Positions 52,639 to 60,622 of a DNA stretch of 64,000 bases are shown here, piece by piece (position 1 is the stretch's first letter; the number at the start of each line of letters is the position of its first letter). Location of the stretch: NCBI RefSeq assembly GCF_025403485.1, contig NZ_CP099966.1, forward strand, positions 1,798,001 through 1,862,000, in the 5' to 3' direction. A program made the translations under genes and the position numbers. The DNA comes from Chryseobacterium paludis (GTDB taxonomy: Bacteria > Bacteroidota > Bacteroidia > Flavobacteriales > Weeksellaceae). The notes below the pieces were generated by a model. It was not told the DNA's origin, did no database searches, and saw nothing but the letters and a program-made list of their open reading frames with translations.

Positions 52639-52917
52639 TTTTTGTCTTAATAAATAACCTTTTTAATGGTGCTTCTGTATTATGTGCCAACAATTTAAAC
52701 GAAAATATTAATAAAAGGTTTGAGGATTTTTCCTTCCCTCTACTCTTCAAAATTATGATTTCTGGAAGCATTGATATCTTTGAAGTGATAGCTGAAAAAA
52801 TTATCTAACTTTTCATATGGTATTAAAAGTTCTTTTTCTTTTTTCAGTAAAAATAATTTTAATGGCTTTCTCTTTGTTTTTTTCAACTCTCCCACATAGA
52901 TATATAGAAAATATAAA

Positions 52918-52947
52918 TTGATTAAACTTTACTATTATGTAAATTTG
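52918..52947 (+). promoter_or_regulatory. Promoter of the GLPGLI gene
   Basis: TTG (52918-52920), a 19-nt spacer and TAAATTTG (52940-52947) match the Bacteroidetes consensus, 35 nt before the ATG. Confidence 0.65.
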
Positions 52948-52982
52948 AAAAAATATAATAGCCGCTATTCAAATACGAAGTT

Positions 52983-53822
52983 ATGAGAAAATTTATATTA
53001 ATTATTTACATTTTGTCATTCAATTTGTCATTTTCGCAAACTCATCGTTTTATCTATGAACTCAAATATAAAAGTGATTCTTTAGAAAATATTTATTCTA
53101 CAGAGGAAATGGTCTTGGATATTAACCCGACAGACGTAAAATTTTATGAATATGGTTTTATCGAGAACGATTCTCTGATGAAATTACCAGAACACCAATA
53201 CGCCCAACACACGAGTCAAACAGGACTAACAATTTCAAGAAAAAAAGATTCTAATAAAAATATTAATTACGCTCAAATCAGGATGATGCCTTTTTATTAC
53301 TCATTTGAAACAATTGATGAGATGAAATGGGACATACAAAAAGACACAAAAATTATTGACAAATATAAACTGCAAAAAGCAACGACCAATTTTGGAGGAC
53401 GACATTGGACTGCGTGGTTTGCAATTGAACTTCCAATTTCAGAAGGCCCTTACAAATTCAGAAACCTTCCAGGACTTATTCTGTTTTTAGAAGATTCCAA
53501 ACAAAATTATTTGTTCAGTTTTGTTCGAAACAAAAATTTCCCCAAAACATATGATACTAAAGAATTTTTAGAAACCCACTATGGAATGAATCCAATAAAA
53601 CTTAATCAAAAAAATTGGATTAAATTAAACCTGGAATTTTATAATGACCCTTACGCCAGGATGAGAACGGAATTTCAGCCAAGTTGGAATGTCCAAATTA
53701 ATGGTAGGAAAATCAAAGCAAAAGAAGAATTCAACGAGTTAACAAAATCAACTCAAAACGATATTCGAAAATATTACAATCCCATTGAATTAGATAAAGC
53801 TATTCCATATCCCGATAAATAA
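52983..53822 (+). CDS. GLPGLI-family exported protein
   Basis: A 279-residue exported protein (signal ending NLSFSQ). It has the family's layout: an early RFIYELKYK strand, the IDEMKWDIQKDTKIIDKYKLQKATTNFGGRHWTAWFA block (in pieces) and the naming motif as YKFRNLPGLILFLEDSKQNY. GLPGLI proteins are frequent in Bacteroidetes and may bind metals or peptides, but no function is established. Its stop lies 10 nt from the first Rhs-array repeat, so it marks the array's outer border. Confidence 0.88.
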   Translation: MRKFILIIYILSFNLSFSQTHRFIYELKYKSDSLENIYSTEEMVLDINPTDVKFYEYGFIENDSLMKLPEHQYAQHTSQTGLTISRKKDSNKNINYAQIRMMPFYYSFETIDEMKWDIQKDTKIIDKYKLQKATTNFGGRHWTAWFAIELPISEGPYKFRNLPGLILFLEDSKQNYLFSFVRNKNFPKTYDTKEFLETHYGMNPIKLNQKNWIKLNLEFYNDPYARMRTEFQPSWNVQINGRKIKAKEEFNELTKSTQNDIRKYYNPIELDKAIPYPDK

Positions 53823-53832
53823 AGGGTATAAA

Positions 53833-54064
53833 CCCACGCTGTCGCAAGCATCACGCTCGTTGCCCATTTCAAATACTACAAATTTAAATCTATTTTCAAA
53901 ATCTCCTGATCATCATTATAGTAATTTCTTACACTATTATATTCCATTAGTAAGATTCTGTTACAAAACCTCTTCAGGCTAACTTAAGTTTTAAAGATCA
54001 TAAATAAAGATCCGAGAAAATGTATTTTCTCGGATCAATTTATAAATGTTGATATTCTATTCTA
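53833..54064 (-). mobile_element. RayT-derived repeat, copy A
   Basis: Outermost copy of the repeat described at 60623-60891. The left end has a degenerate CCCACGCTG and hairpin (CAAGCATCACGCTCG), then the transposase-derived middle and the hairpin GATCCGAGAAAAT/ATTTTCTCGGATC. The right end is eroded and runs into the next stop codon. Confidence 0.75.
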
Positions 54065-54775
54065 TTATTCATAAGAAAAGATATAAGAAATTTTATTGCT
54101 TTCAATTTTTCCTACAAAAAATGTATATTTTTTTAGTTTGGCCTTCTGTACATCAGTTAAATAATTATAAATGCCTTTATCTGCACATAATATTACGTTA
54201 AAATCATATTCTTTTTTATTCTCTAAGTTATAATAGTCATAAAACATTGTATCACCTCTTTTTATTTCATAGACATTCATATCCAAATTTAATGTCACTT
54301 TTTCTTTTGGAGCTAATAAAAGTAGATTATTCATAATATAAAAATTTCTTTCAGCATCTAACTCTAGCTTTAAATTATTTTTTTCCTGCCATTTTAATAC
54401 TTCTTGCTTATGAATATTACTTGATGAATTAATTTGATTAATTGTATTTTCGTCAAAGTTTTGTAAATGATAACTTCTTAGCAATGATTCTATGGGTTCA
54501 CCTTTTATTCTATCTTTAAACATTAGTGACAACGCAAAGAATCTATGAGGATAATCTAAGTCTTTAAGATCACTACATATTTCATCAATATTATTTGCTT
54601 TAAAACCTTTTTTATCAAAAGGTAAGGCATAATAATCATTTGTTAAGTTAGTAATATTAATAGTAATGTTCTCTTTATCTGGTGAAACTTTCTTCAATGA
54701 ACATATTTTGATTTCAATTTGTCCAAAAAATAGAACATGGATAAATAATGTTGTGATGGAAAGTACTAATTTCAT
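54065..54775 (-). CDS. Exported immunity-family protein (array distal)
   Basis: A 236-residue exported protein (signal ending LFFGQ). Scaffold shared with 49174-49932 and 57835-58527: ITINITNLTNDYYALPFDKKGF, a central KQEVLKWQEKNNLK helix, NFYIMNNLLLLAPKEKVTLNLDMNVY (in pieces) and NYLTDVQKAKLKKY near the end. A severed toxin tip (54781-54867) lies directly upstream, and repeat B cuts that tip. It is best explained as a retained periplasmic immunity protein. The toxin it answers is lost except for 28 residues. Confidence 0.65.
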   Translation of the reverse strand: MKLVLSITTLFIHVLFFGQIEIKICSLKKVSPDKENITINITNLTNDYYALPFDKKGFKANNIDEICSDLKDLDYPHRFFALSLMFKDRIKGEPIESLLRSYHLQNFDENTINQINSSSNIHKQEVLKWQEKNNLKLELDAERNFYIMNNLLLLAPKEKVTLNLDMNVYEIKRGDTMFYDYYNLENKKEYDFNVILCADKGIYNYLTDVQKAKLKKYTFFVGKIESNKISYIFSYE

Positions 54776-54780
54776 TTTAT

Positions 54781-54867
54781 TTAAGGAATAGTTATAAATG
54801 TATTATAAAGTTTAATTAATTTATCTAAGTTATTGTTAACTACATTAATCGATTCTTGTGAATAGCC
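54781..54867 (-). pseudogene. Toxin-tip remnant, 28 residues
   Basis: Frame open from repeat B to a stop 5 nt before the immunity gene, reading SQESINVVNNNLDKLIKLYN. There is no start codon. The 5' part has been replaced by repeat B, whose G-run end supplies the first two glycines. Confidence 0.5.
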
Positions 54868-55127
54868 CCCTGCTGGCGTGAGCGTCACGCTCGTTGCCCA
54901 TTCTCATATTGCAAATTTAAATCTATTTCCAAAATCTCCTGATCACCATTATAGTAATTTCTTGCAATACTATATTTCCATTCATTAAGTTCTGTTACAA
55001 AACCTCTTCATGCTAACTTAACTTTTAAAGATCATAAATAAAGATCCGAGAAAATGTATTTTCTCGGATTAATTTATACGTGTTGATATTCTATTTGCTT
55101 TTGTCATAGAATGCACCATCAAAGAGG
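54866..55127 (-). mobile_element. RayT-derived repeat, copy B
   Basis: Left end CCCCCTGCTGGCG plus hairpin GAGCGTCACGCTC, the transposase-derived middle, the GATCCGAGAAAAT hairpin, and a right end TTGTCATAGAATGC that is degenerate after that point. About 262 bp. Confidence 0.8.
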
Positions 55128-55134
55128 AGCTCTC

Positions 55135-55563
55135 TTACTCTTTTATAAATTTAGAAAGCTCAATAGGAATTGGAGGAAGGCTATTTTTATTTTTAATGAA
55201 AGTTCCTTTTTTCCCCTCTACAACAAAAACATTAGTTTCTTGATAATCTGCGTTATAAAACCAAATTTGATTGTTATTATCAGCATATATAGTCCATTTC
55301 ATATGATTACTTATTGAATTATTAATATTTCTCTGATATAAGAGATCATTATTAATATCAAAAATTCCGTAAACAATCGTTCCATCTTTAAATTCTTTTA
55401 CCACAATACTAATATCTCTACCATAATATAATCCAGGTGAGTTTATAAATGTGTTTTTTTTAATAAATACACCCGAATTTTTATTATCTCTCGTAAAATT
55501 CGAATTCTTCTCACAGCTAATGAGTAGAAAAAGTGATACTACTATCAAAATAAATCTTTCCAT
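55135..55563 (-). CDS. Candidate immunity lipoprotein for the displaced Rhs tip
   Basis: A 142-residue lipoprotein. The ATG at 55563 is chosen because it begins the signal peptide (MERFILIVVSLFLLISC); the longer frame adds residues that belong to the overlapping tip. The mature part is beta-rich (YYGRDISIVVKEFKDGTIVYGIFD; WTIYADNNNQIWFYN). It overlaps the displaced tip by 19 nt, a strong sign of toxin-immunity coupling. No known immunity family is recognised. Confidence 0.65.
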   Translation of the reverse strand: MERFILIVVSLFLLISCEKNSNFTRDNKNSGVFIKKNTFINSPGLYYGRDISIVVKEFKDGTIVYGIFDINNDLLYQRNINNSISNHMKWTIYADNNNQIWFYNADYQETNVFVVEGKKGTFIKNKNSLPPIPIELSKFIKE

Positions 55564-55865
55564 GTTCCGTTTTTTATTATAATTGTTTGAGCCCATTTAA
55601 TTGTTATCCAATAATCTTTAGGGTGTGCAACGGCTCTAGTAACACTGTTGAAAACTTTATCCATTAAAACATTATTATTATGATTTATTTGGTCTGTCCA
55701 TTTCAAATTAAAATTAAAAATATATGAATCACTTGATTTATCATATTTTCCATTCATTACATAACTGAAATATTGAGTTTCATGTAGCATACCATACCCT
55801 GCATTATAGTTTCCTGTTGAGCTTTTACCATAACTCAATCTTACATTTCCTAAATGATCGGTATA
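55545..55865 (-). pseudogene. Displaced Rhs C-terminal tip with core seam
   Basis: The open frame begins right after a stop with YTDHLGNVRLSYGKSSTGN, the same words as the Rhs core of the main gene at 61700 (YTDHLGNVRLSYAKSSTGS). It then diverges into 87 residues of unrelated sequence (AGYGMLHETQYFSYVMNGKY ... ending NGTWKDLF). Over 55 nt (55811-55865 against 62803-62857) only 4 bases differ. There is no start codon. This is a toxin tip cut from an Rhs gene at the point where tips are exchanged. The effector class is unknown. Confidence 0.8.
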
Positions 55866-56017
55866 TTAAAAAAAATAAGAATAGAAAATTCTACTCTTAT
55901 ATTCCAAATTTAAACGAAAATATAAAGAGAGATCCGAGAAAGTGAAGTTTCTCGGATCAATTTATAAGTTATAAACATATTTTTATTTACTTTTTATTAT
56001 ATAAGCACCAGCGAGGG
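55866..56017 (-). mobile_element. Partial RayT-derived repeat, copy F
   Basis: Holds only the tail part: the hairpin GATCCGAGAAAG/TTTCTCGGATC (55935-55958 region) and a right end reading CACCAGCGAGGGG. The left half is missing, joined directly to the displaced Rhs tip. A further hairpin with the same CAGCAGGGG ending is at 56073-56107. Confidence 0.6.
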
Positions 56018-56128
56018 GTTTTCTTTGTTATTTTATACTAACATCTATTAATTACACATATTATTAGAATAAAATGCCGCATAAAAGAATTCGTGCGGCA
56101 GCAGGGGATACATGTCCAATATTATGCA

Positions 56129-56500
56129 TCATTCTTTCAAATAACCCTTATTAATTGCCCATTTCTTATAAAAGGCAGTATTTAAACTATCAAATTCATA
56201 TGTGTTTTTATTAGGAGAGGGTAGCCCAGAAATTCTTTTTAAAGCCCCAATTTTAGCTTGATATACACTAATCCCATAAAATTCTGCATCATGCGAAATT
56301 CTTTCATCCGTTATATCTTTAAATAAATATTTTATGAATATTGTATCTTTTTCACTTTTTAATTGTGAACAACCTTTCATTATTTTTGTTTTATCATCAC
56401 TATTTAAAAGTTCTATAATTTTATCTTTATCATTTTTAATACAAGAAAATAAGGTTAAAATGATTAGAAATGTCCATTGAAAATTGAAATAAGTTTTCAT
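56129..56500 (-). CDS. Candidate immunity lipoprotein
   Basis: A 123-residue lipoprotein (lipobox TLFSC) with a helical, charged mature part (KIIELLNSDDKTKIMKGC; YGISVYQAKIGALKRISGLP; ending KKWAINKGYLKE). It resembles a short helical-repeat fold; no family recognised. A severed toxin tip lies 4 nt upstream of its start, so it is read as an envelope-located immunity protein. Confidence 0.6.
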   Translation of the reverse strand: MKTYFNFQWTFLIILTLFSCIKNDKDKIIELLNSDDKTKIMKGCSQLKSEKDTIFIKYLFKDITDERISHDAEFYGISVYQAKIGALKRISGLPSPNKNTYEFDSLNTAFYKKWAINKGYLKE

Positions 56501-56504
56501 TTTA

Positions 56505-56615
56505 TTATTTTATATAGTTTTTGAAAAGTTCTTTATGAATAATTTCACCACCTTTAAATATAACAATATATCCATTTCCATCACCTGTTCCTGGTGCTAA
56601 GTTCACTTTACTCAT
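56505..56615 (-). pseudogene. Toxin-tip remnant, 36 residues
   Basis: Reads GTGDGNGYIVIFKGGEIIHK and ends LFKNYIK. The frame is cut exactly where repeat C begins (56616). An ATG happens to sit at the junction. It directly precedes the immunity-type lipoprotein gene. Confidence 0.5.
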
Positions 56616-56880
56616 CCCACGCTGGAGGGAGCGTCACACTCGTTGCCCATTTCATATACTACAAATTTAAATCTATTTCCAAAATCTCCTGATCATCATT
56701 ATAGTAATTTCTTACACTACTATATTCCATTCATAAGATTCTGTTACAAAACCACTTTCATACTCACTTAACTTTTAAATATCATAAATAAAAATCCGAG
56801 AAAGCATACCTTCTTGGATTTATTTATAGATTGTTAATCTTTATTCGGACACGAGCGTGACGCTCGTGCCAGCATGGGGG
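56616..56880 (-). mobile_element. RayT-derived repeat, copy C, joined to a second tail fragment
   Basis: Left end CCCACGCTGG with hairpin, the decayed transposase middle, the hairpin ATCCGAGAAAG, and a right end with hairpin GAGCGTGACGCTC followed by CCAGCATGGGGG. A further tail fragment of the A/B/D type (TTTTCTCGGATC) follows at 56881-56940, showing that one copy landed next to or inside another. Confidence 0.8.
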
Positions 56881-57024
56881 AGAAAGAATTTTCTCGGATC
56901 AATTTATAAAATGTTAATATTATTTTGCTCTTTGATATAAAATAAGTCAAAAACAAAAATAGGAGCAATTTCTAAAAAATTAATGTAATGCTAGTAGAGG
57001 CAAAATGCTTGTAGAAATAAAAGA

Positions 57025-57450
57025 TTATCTAGTATTTTGTTTAAACATATTCGCAATTTGCCATCCTTCTTTATTATCTTTTCTTTTCAGATAAAAAACA
57101 ATGCCCTTTTCCTTGTCTGAAGTTAAGAAGGTTAAACAAGCCAAATTCTGATTGAGAGTAAAGTTTTTGATCATTAAGTAATTATTACTGGTGGGCCTTG
57201 AAGTTAGTATATTAATAGTTTGAGATAATGTATGAAATGTCCCATTCTCTTTTACTAATACTTTATTTTCATCGTAAATTGTGATTGTTTTATCATCATA
57301 GAAGGACTGTAAACTATTGGTTATACCTTCGCTACCAATAAACTGTTTAACAAAAATATTTCTTTGCTTGTTATCTTTTATAGACGCACATGAATTGAAC
57401 AGAATACCTGCAGATACTATAATTATTAAAAAATTGATTTTATTTCTCAT
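57025..57450 (-). CDS. Small lipoprotein in the Rhs array
   Basis: A 141-residue lipoprotein (lipobox ILFNSC) with a beta-rich mature part (KTITIYDENKVLVKENGTF; LMIKNFTLNQNLACLTFLT; IVFYLKRKDNKEGWQIANM). The closing pattern recalls NTF2-like or DUF4878-type domains, which end with W-x-I strands. An immunity role is inferred only from the surroundings; no toxin remnant lies directly upstream. Confidence 0.55.
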   Translation of the reverse strand: MRNKINFLIIIVSAGILFNSCASIKDNKQRNIFVKQFIGSEGITNSLQSFYDDKTITIYDENKVLVKENGTFHTLSQTINILTSRPTSNNYLMIKNFTLNQNLACLTFLTSDKEKGIVFYLKRKDNKEGWQIANMFKQNTR

Positions 57451-57500
57451 ATTACTTAAATATTGACTGCAATAAAATAAAGTTAACCTACAATAATTCT

Positions 57501-57780
57501 TTATATTTCCGGATACTCATTCGTTAAATACTTATAATTGGATCTTGATTTTTCTTGTTTTTGTTGCAGAATGGCTCGTTCGATTATTATTATCCTTTTT
57601 TGCTGTGATTCCATAAAACACCAAGTAAGTCTCCATTTTCATTAAAGAAACACGCCATAAACCCAATCTTTGTTTTTAACGGAAAAATAAATACATTTTC
57701 TTCTTCCTCCTTTAAATTTCTCAATAATTACTTTTGGTATGCTATATCTCAATCGTTATAGTTGATTGCATTATAAATTA
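57501..57780 (-). pseudogene. Decayed coding remnant in the array
   Basis: This part of the 384-nt gap contains protein-like stretches in different frames: VIIEKFKGGRRK and NKDWVYGVF, then FFNENGDLLGVLWNHSKK, then an ATG frame of 37 residues (MESQQKRIIIIERAILQQ...). Frameshifts separate them. It probably was an immunity-type gene. Confidence 0.4.
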
Positions 57781-57834
57781 ATAAAAACCCAAAATTACAA
57801 TCTTCCTTATTGATTTAACACGATATTCGCAAAG

Positions 57835-58527
57835 TCATTTTACATTATTGTATAATACATTAGATTTCAATGTTGCATATAATAATTTATAACCCATTTT
57901 TTTTATTTTTTTTATTTGCTTTTCGGTTAAATATTCATAGGCCTTTGAAGCATTACAATATTCTAAATAAAACTTATAGGGTTCGGATGAATCATATAAA
58001 TAAGAATAAGATTTAAAATTTTGATCAGTAATGTTATTAGTATTGACTTTTATCTTATAGTTTACCTTTTCTTTTGCTTTCAGAAAAATAAGATTATTCA
58101 TAATACTATAATTTATTTTAGCATCTTTAATTTCTTTTATTTTATTTGATTTTTGCCATTTATCTATTATTTTATCATTAATTAGTTTCTGCTTTTTATA
58201 TTCTTTAGTAATAGAGTCAAATTTGGCAATGTCAACATAATCCTCAACATAGTAAGTTAATAATTTTTTATCACTTTGCTTTTCAATCATTAACATTAAT
58301 CCTAAACTGGGAAAGCTATCTTCATACTCTTGAAAATTTGAACATTCAGGTTCGTAAGGGCGAAAATTATTTTTATCTAAGGGAAAAACAAAGTTTTCTG
58401 ATGTATCATTTATTATCGTAATCTCTGCAATATTAGAATTGAAATCCAGTTTAAATTCTAATTTGATTTGTGCATATGAAACATTACTACAAAATATAAT
58501 AGTTATTATAAAAAGAATATTTTTCAT
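57835..58527 (-). CDS. Exported immunity-family protein (array middle)
   Basis: A 230-residue exported protein (signal ending NVSYAQ), third member of the paralogous set: IAEITIINDTSENFVFPLDKNNF, IIDKWQKSNKIKEIKDAKINYSIMNNLIFLKAKEKVNYKI (in pieces), YEYLTEKQIKKIKKM. The set keeps FP-x-D, a tryptophan helix, an NY-x-IMN segment and the EKV-x-YK strand. It starts 1 nt after the stop of the severed tip at 58529, so translation is likely coupled. A periplasmic immunity role is inferred. Confidence 0.65.
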   Translation of the reverse strand: MKNILFIITIIFCSNVSYAQIKLEFKLDFNSNIAEITIINDTSENFVFPLDKNNFRPYEPECSNFQEYEDSFPSLGLMLMIEKQSDKKLLTYYVEDYVDIAKFDSITKEYKKQKLINDKIIDKWQKSNKIKEIKDAKINYSIMNNLIFLKAKEKVNYKIKVNTNNITDQNFKSYSYLYDSSEPYKFYLEYCNASKAYEYLTEKQIKKIKKMGYKLLYATLKSNVLYNNVK

Positions 58528-58528
58528 T

Positions 58529-58711
58529 TTATTTGTTAAGTTGTTTTAATTTTTGGTTATATGTACTTTCGCACTCACTTTTTAATTGACCCCAGTATCC
58601 TGTTACTTTGTCAATAATTGACTGATCATATCCAGTTCCTAAATTGTTTATATTATAATAGAATGAAGCCCCCACGCTGGCGCGAGCGTCACGCTCGTTG
58701 CCCATTCTCAT
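58529..58711 (-). pseudogene. Toxin-tip remnant fused in frame to a repeat end
   Basis: Sixty codons. The first 14 (MRMGNERDARASVG) are encoded by the end of repeat D, including its REP-like hairpin. The rest (SFYYNINNLGTGYDQSIIDK ... KLKQLNK) is a severed toxin tip. The repeat thus supplies an ATG and an in-frame lead, so a short chimera might be made. Confidence 0.5.
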
Positions 58712-58928
58712 ATTACAAATTTAAATCTATTTCCAAAATCTCCTGATCATCATTATAGTAATTTCTTACACTACTATATTCAATTAGTAAGATTCCGTTA
58801 CAAGACTTCTTCAGACTCACTTAACTTTTAAGATCATAAATAAAGATCCGAGAAAATGTATTTTCTCGGATCAATTTATAAATGTTGATATTCTATTTGC
58901 TTTTTATCATAGAATACGCCAGCAGGGG
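58669..58928 (-). mobile_element. RayT-derived repeat, copy D
   Basis: Left end CCCCCACGCTGGCG with hairpin CGAGCG/CGCTCG. The transposase middle carries several stops. A perfect 13-bp hairpin lies at 58845-58872, and the right end reads ATAGAATACGCCAGCAGGGG. 260 bp. Confidence 0.85.
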
Positions 58929-58966
58929 CATCGATCGTCAACATAGCTGGAGGATAAAATTTCCTA

Positions 58967-59296
58967 CTAGTTATCATAAAAAATAATACCTAGAATTATA
59001 CTAAAATCTTCACTACTGAAAATGGAACAACTTCTCTTATCACCATCAATGACAGATAATCTTACATTTTTTAAGTCTGAATTTTTCATTCGCTTTACTA
59101 CTTCTCTATGTCCATCAAAATGATTTTTCGTATAATTACTTAAATCTAATCTATCATAATAAATATCATATAAATGCTGTCTTTTCTGAACAAAAGAATC
59201 CATAATTACACTATTTTTAATCTTATTAATATAAGATTTAACTTGATCTAAATGGTCTCTAATACTATATAGCTCATTTATTATTGTATCACTCAT
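58967..59296 (-). CDS. Candidate cytosolic immunity protein
   Basis: A 109-residue protein without a signal peptide: a helical first half (INELYSIRDHLDQVKSYINK; FVQKRQHLYDIYYDRL) and a beta-type end (NVRLSVIDGDKRSCSIFS; FSIILGIIFYDN). Not assigned to a family. A toxin remnant (59374-59436) inside a small inverted-repeat element lies just upstream, which is the basis for calling it immunity. Confidence 0.55.
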   Translation of the reverse strand: MSDTIINELYSIRDHLDQVKSYINKIKNSVIMDSFVQKRQHLYDIYYDRLDLSNYTKNHFDGHREVVKRMKNSDLKNVRLSVIDGDKRSCSIFSSEDFSIILGIIFYDN

Positions 59297-59320
59297 ATTT
59301 ATTAATTTTATTTTATATAT

Positions 59321-59463
59321 AGCTGGCGCATTCTATGACAAAAGCAAATAAAAATATTATGACTCTCATTACTTTATTTAGTTAGTTCATCTAAAACTTT
59401 AGATTCTGATCTTTCTGGAGCAAGAGTATTATTACAATTTTGTCATAGAATGCGCTAGCTGGG
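59321..59463. mobile_element. 143-bp miniature element with 23-nt inverted ends
   Basis: Inverted ends AGCTGGCGCATTCTATGACA (59321 on) and TGTCATAGAATGCGCTAGCT (to 59460) differ at one base. They are the same words as the right ends of repeats B and D, here facing each other. The interior holds a toxin remnant. Confidence 0.75.
59374..59436 (-). pseudogene. Toxin-tip remnant inside the miniature element
   Basis: Reads NNTLAPERSESKVLDELTK and then stops. Like other remnants in the array it has no start and precedes an immunity-type gene (58967-59296). Confidence 0.4.
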
Positions 59464-59480
59464 AGAAACTTATAAGAGTA

Positions 59481-59505
59481 AATAAAGCCCCATTGGGGCT
59501 TTATT
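59481..59505 (-). terminator. Terminator after the DUF6881-like pseudogene
   Basis: An 11-bp perfect stem (59481-59491/59495-59505), GC in the middle and AATAAA/TTTATT outside, with a 3-nt loop, 1 nt past the stop codon. Confidence 0.85.
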
Positions 59506-59506
59506 G

Positions 59507-59749
59507 TTATTTGTCATTCCAAGTATCTTCAAACTCTTCCATTGTAATAAAGTCAGGATCTTGTAAATCAAGTTCTTCAATAGATTGATCATATAGCATA
59601 GATTCTCCTTGTTGTGGGTTTTCCAATGTTAAAAATACTTTTTCATTAGAACTAATTTCAATTTGTCCGTTAGCCCGTCCATTTAGAAAATGTATATAAA
59701 AACATATATTTTCTTCTTCCCAATACTTCTTTACAAATATTTCTTACAT
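59507..59749 (-). pseudogene. DUF6881-like immunity gene with a stop at codon 2
   Basis: An ATG at 59749 is followed at once by TAA, then by an uninterrupted 78-residue frame beginning EIFVKKYWEEENICFYIHFL and ending SIEELDLQDPDFITMEEFED plus TWNDK. The pattern (KxxW/YW start, SIEEI...DPEF...EEFE-W end) is that of DUF6881 proteins, many of which sit beside polymorphic toxins. A single base change (AAA to TAA) would explain the stop. The good terminator after it argues that it was recently functional. Confidence 0.6.
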
Positions 59750-59855
59750 ATGTTTATTTGGCAATTTTCTAAAGTTACCATATTTGATTCTATATTGTGA
59801 CTATTTTATATAATTAATTGAAAATCAATCATATATACTAAGTCTAAAAATGAAT

Positions 59856-60275
59856 TTATATTTCAGTTAAGATCCTATCTCGATACATATCAAACAATTT
59901 AACTTCTTCTTTTTCTTCACCTAATAATTTTTCATAAAATTCATCTCCCTTTGTAGTCCATTCTTTAAAGCTAATAATTTCACCATTTCCCATTTCTAAA
60001 TCTTGAGGATCTCTCACTTCAATCAATGATGTACTCCAATATTTAGAAATATTATAATCAATTATCTGAAATAAATTACTTGGAAAAGCAAGTGGATAAC
60101 TGTCAGATTCGTCTCCTATTATATAATAGAAAATGGTATCAAAGTATTTTGAAATAGCAAGTACAGCATAGGTTTTCCCTATAGTTATTTCCATTTCTGA
60201 ATTATTTGCCCATTCAATTATAGCAATTGAGCTATTTTCAATCGAAATGGTGGTACTAATACATTTTACTTTCAT
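59856..60275 (-). CDS. Candidate cytosolic immunity protein
   Basis: A 139-residue protein without signal: CISTTISIENSSIAIIEW, ITIGKTYAVLAISKYFDTIFYYIIGDESDSYPLAFPSNLFQIID (in pieces), ISKYWSTSLIEVRDPQDLE and an acidic C-terminus. The GK-x-Y-x-VL ... YYII-D ... FPSNLF-x-IID layout is one I associate with small immunity proteins of Bacteroidetes toxins. It starts 2 nt after the toxin-tip remnant at 60278, so they form a coupled pair. Confidence 0.65.
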   Translation of the reverse strand: MKVKCISTTISIENSSIAIIEWANNSEMEITIGKTYAVLAISKYFDTIFYYIIGDESDSYPLAFPSNLFQIIDYNISKYWSTSLIEVRDPQDLEMGNGEIISFKEWTTKGDEFYEKLLGEEKEEVKLFDMYRDRILTEI

Positions 60276-60277
60276 TT

Positions 60278-60622
60278 TTATTTAAATTTAAAATCAGTTA
60301 ACATTCCAGTTTTTGGATCTCGTAAATAGTGACCGACAGACTTCCCTCCTTTTTTACCAACACTATGATGCCACTTTTCCCAGCCCTGATATCTTGGGTC
60401 TCCTAATTTTAAATTAAGATTTCTACCCATTCCTTGTTGTGCTTCATTTAGAGCTTGAACATCTTGCTCACTTCTAGCCACTCTTCTAAAAATATTTTTA
60501 TTTGATCCATATTGCTGATTTTTTGCTAAAGAGGCGGCTTCATTCAAACTACCACTAATATTTTTCAAAGGACCAGCATTACTTAAAGCTCCTTTTTCGG
60601 CTGCTAAAATCCTTAAAGCATA
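60278..60622 (-). pseudogene. Toxin-tip remnant, about 115 residues
   Basis: The frame is open from repeat E to the stop: YALRILAAEKGALSNAGPLK, KNIFRRVARSEQDVQALNEA, and a final LGDPRYQGWEKWHHSV, GHYLRDPKTGMLTDFKFK. That last segment is the style of C-terminal end seen on Rhs-type toxins in this phylum. There is no good start; a TTG at 60568 would give 96 residues. It is the best preserved of the cut tips and may still encode a whole catalytic domain. Confidence 0.6.

Noticed and set aside
52754..52807. Short ATG frame after the cold-shock gene (MISGSIDIFEVIAEKII)
   Set aside because: Only 17 codons, no ribosome-binding or promoter support, no context.
55545..55838. Displaced Rhs tip as an independent gene starting at TTG 55838
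   Set aside because: The start lies inside the Rhs core word; the frame continues upstream to a stop at 55866-55868, so it is a severed C-terminus.
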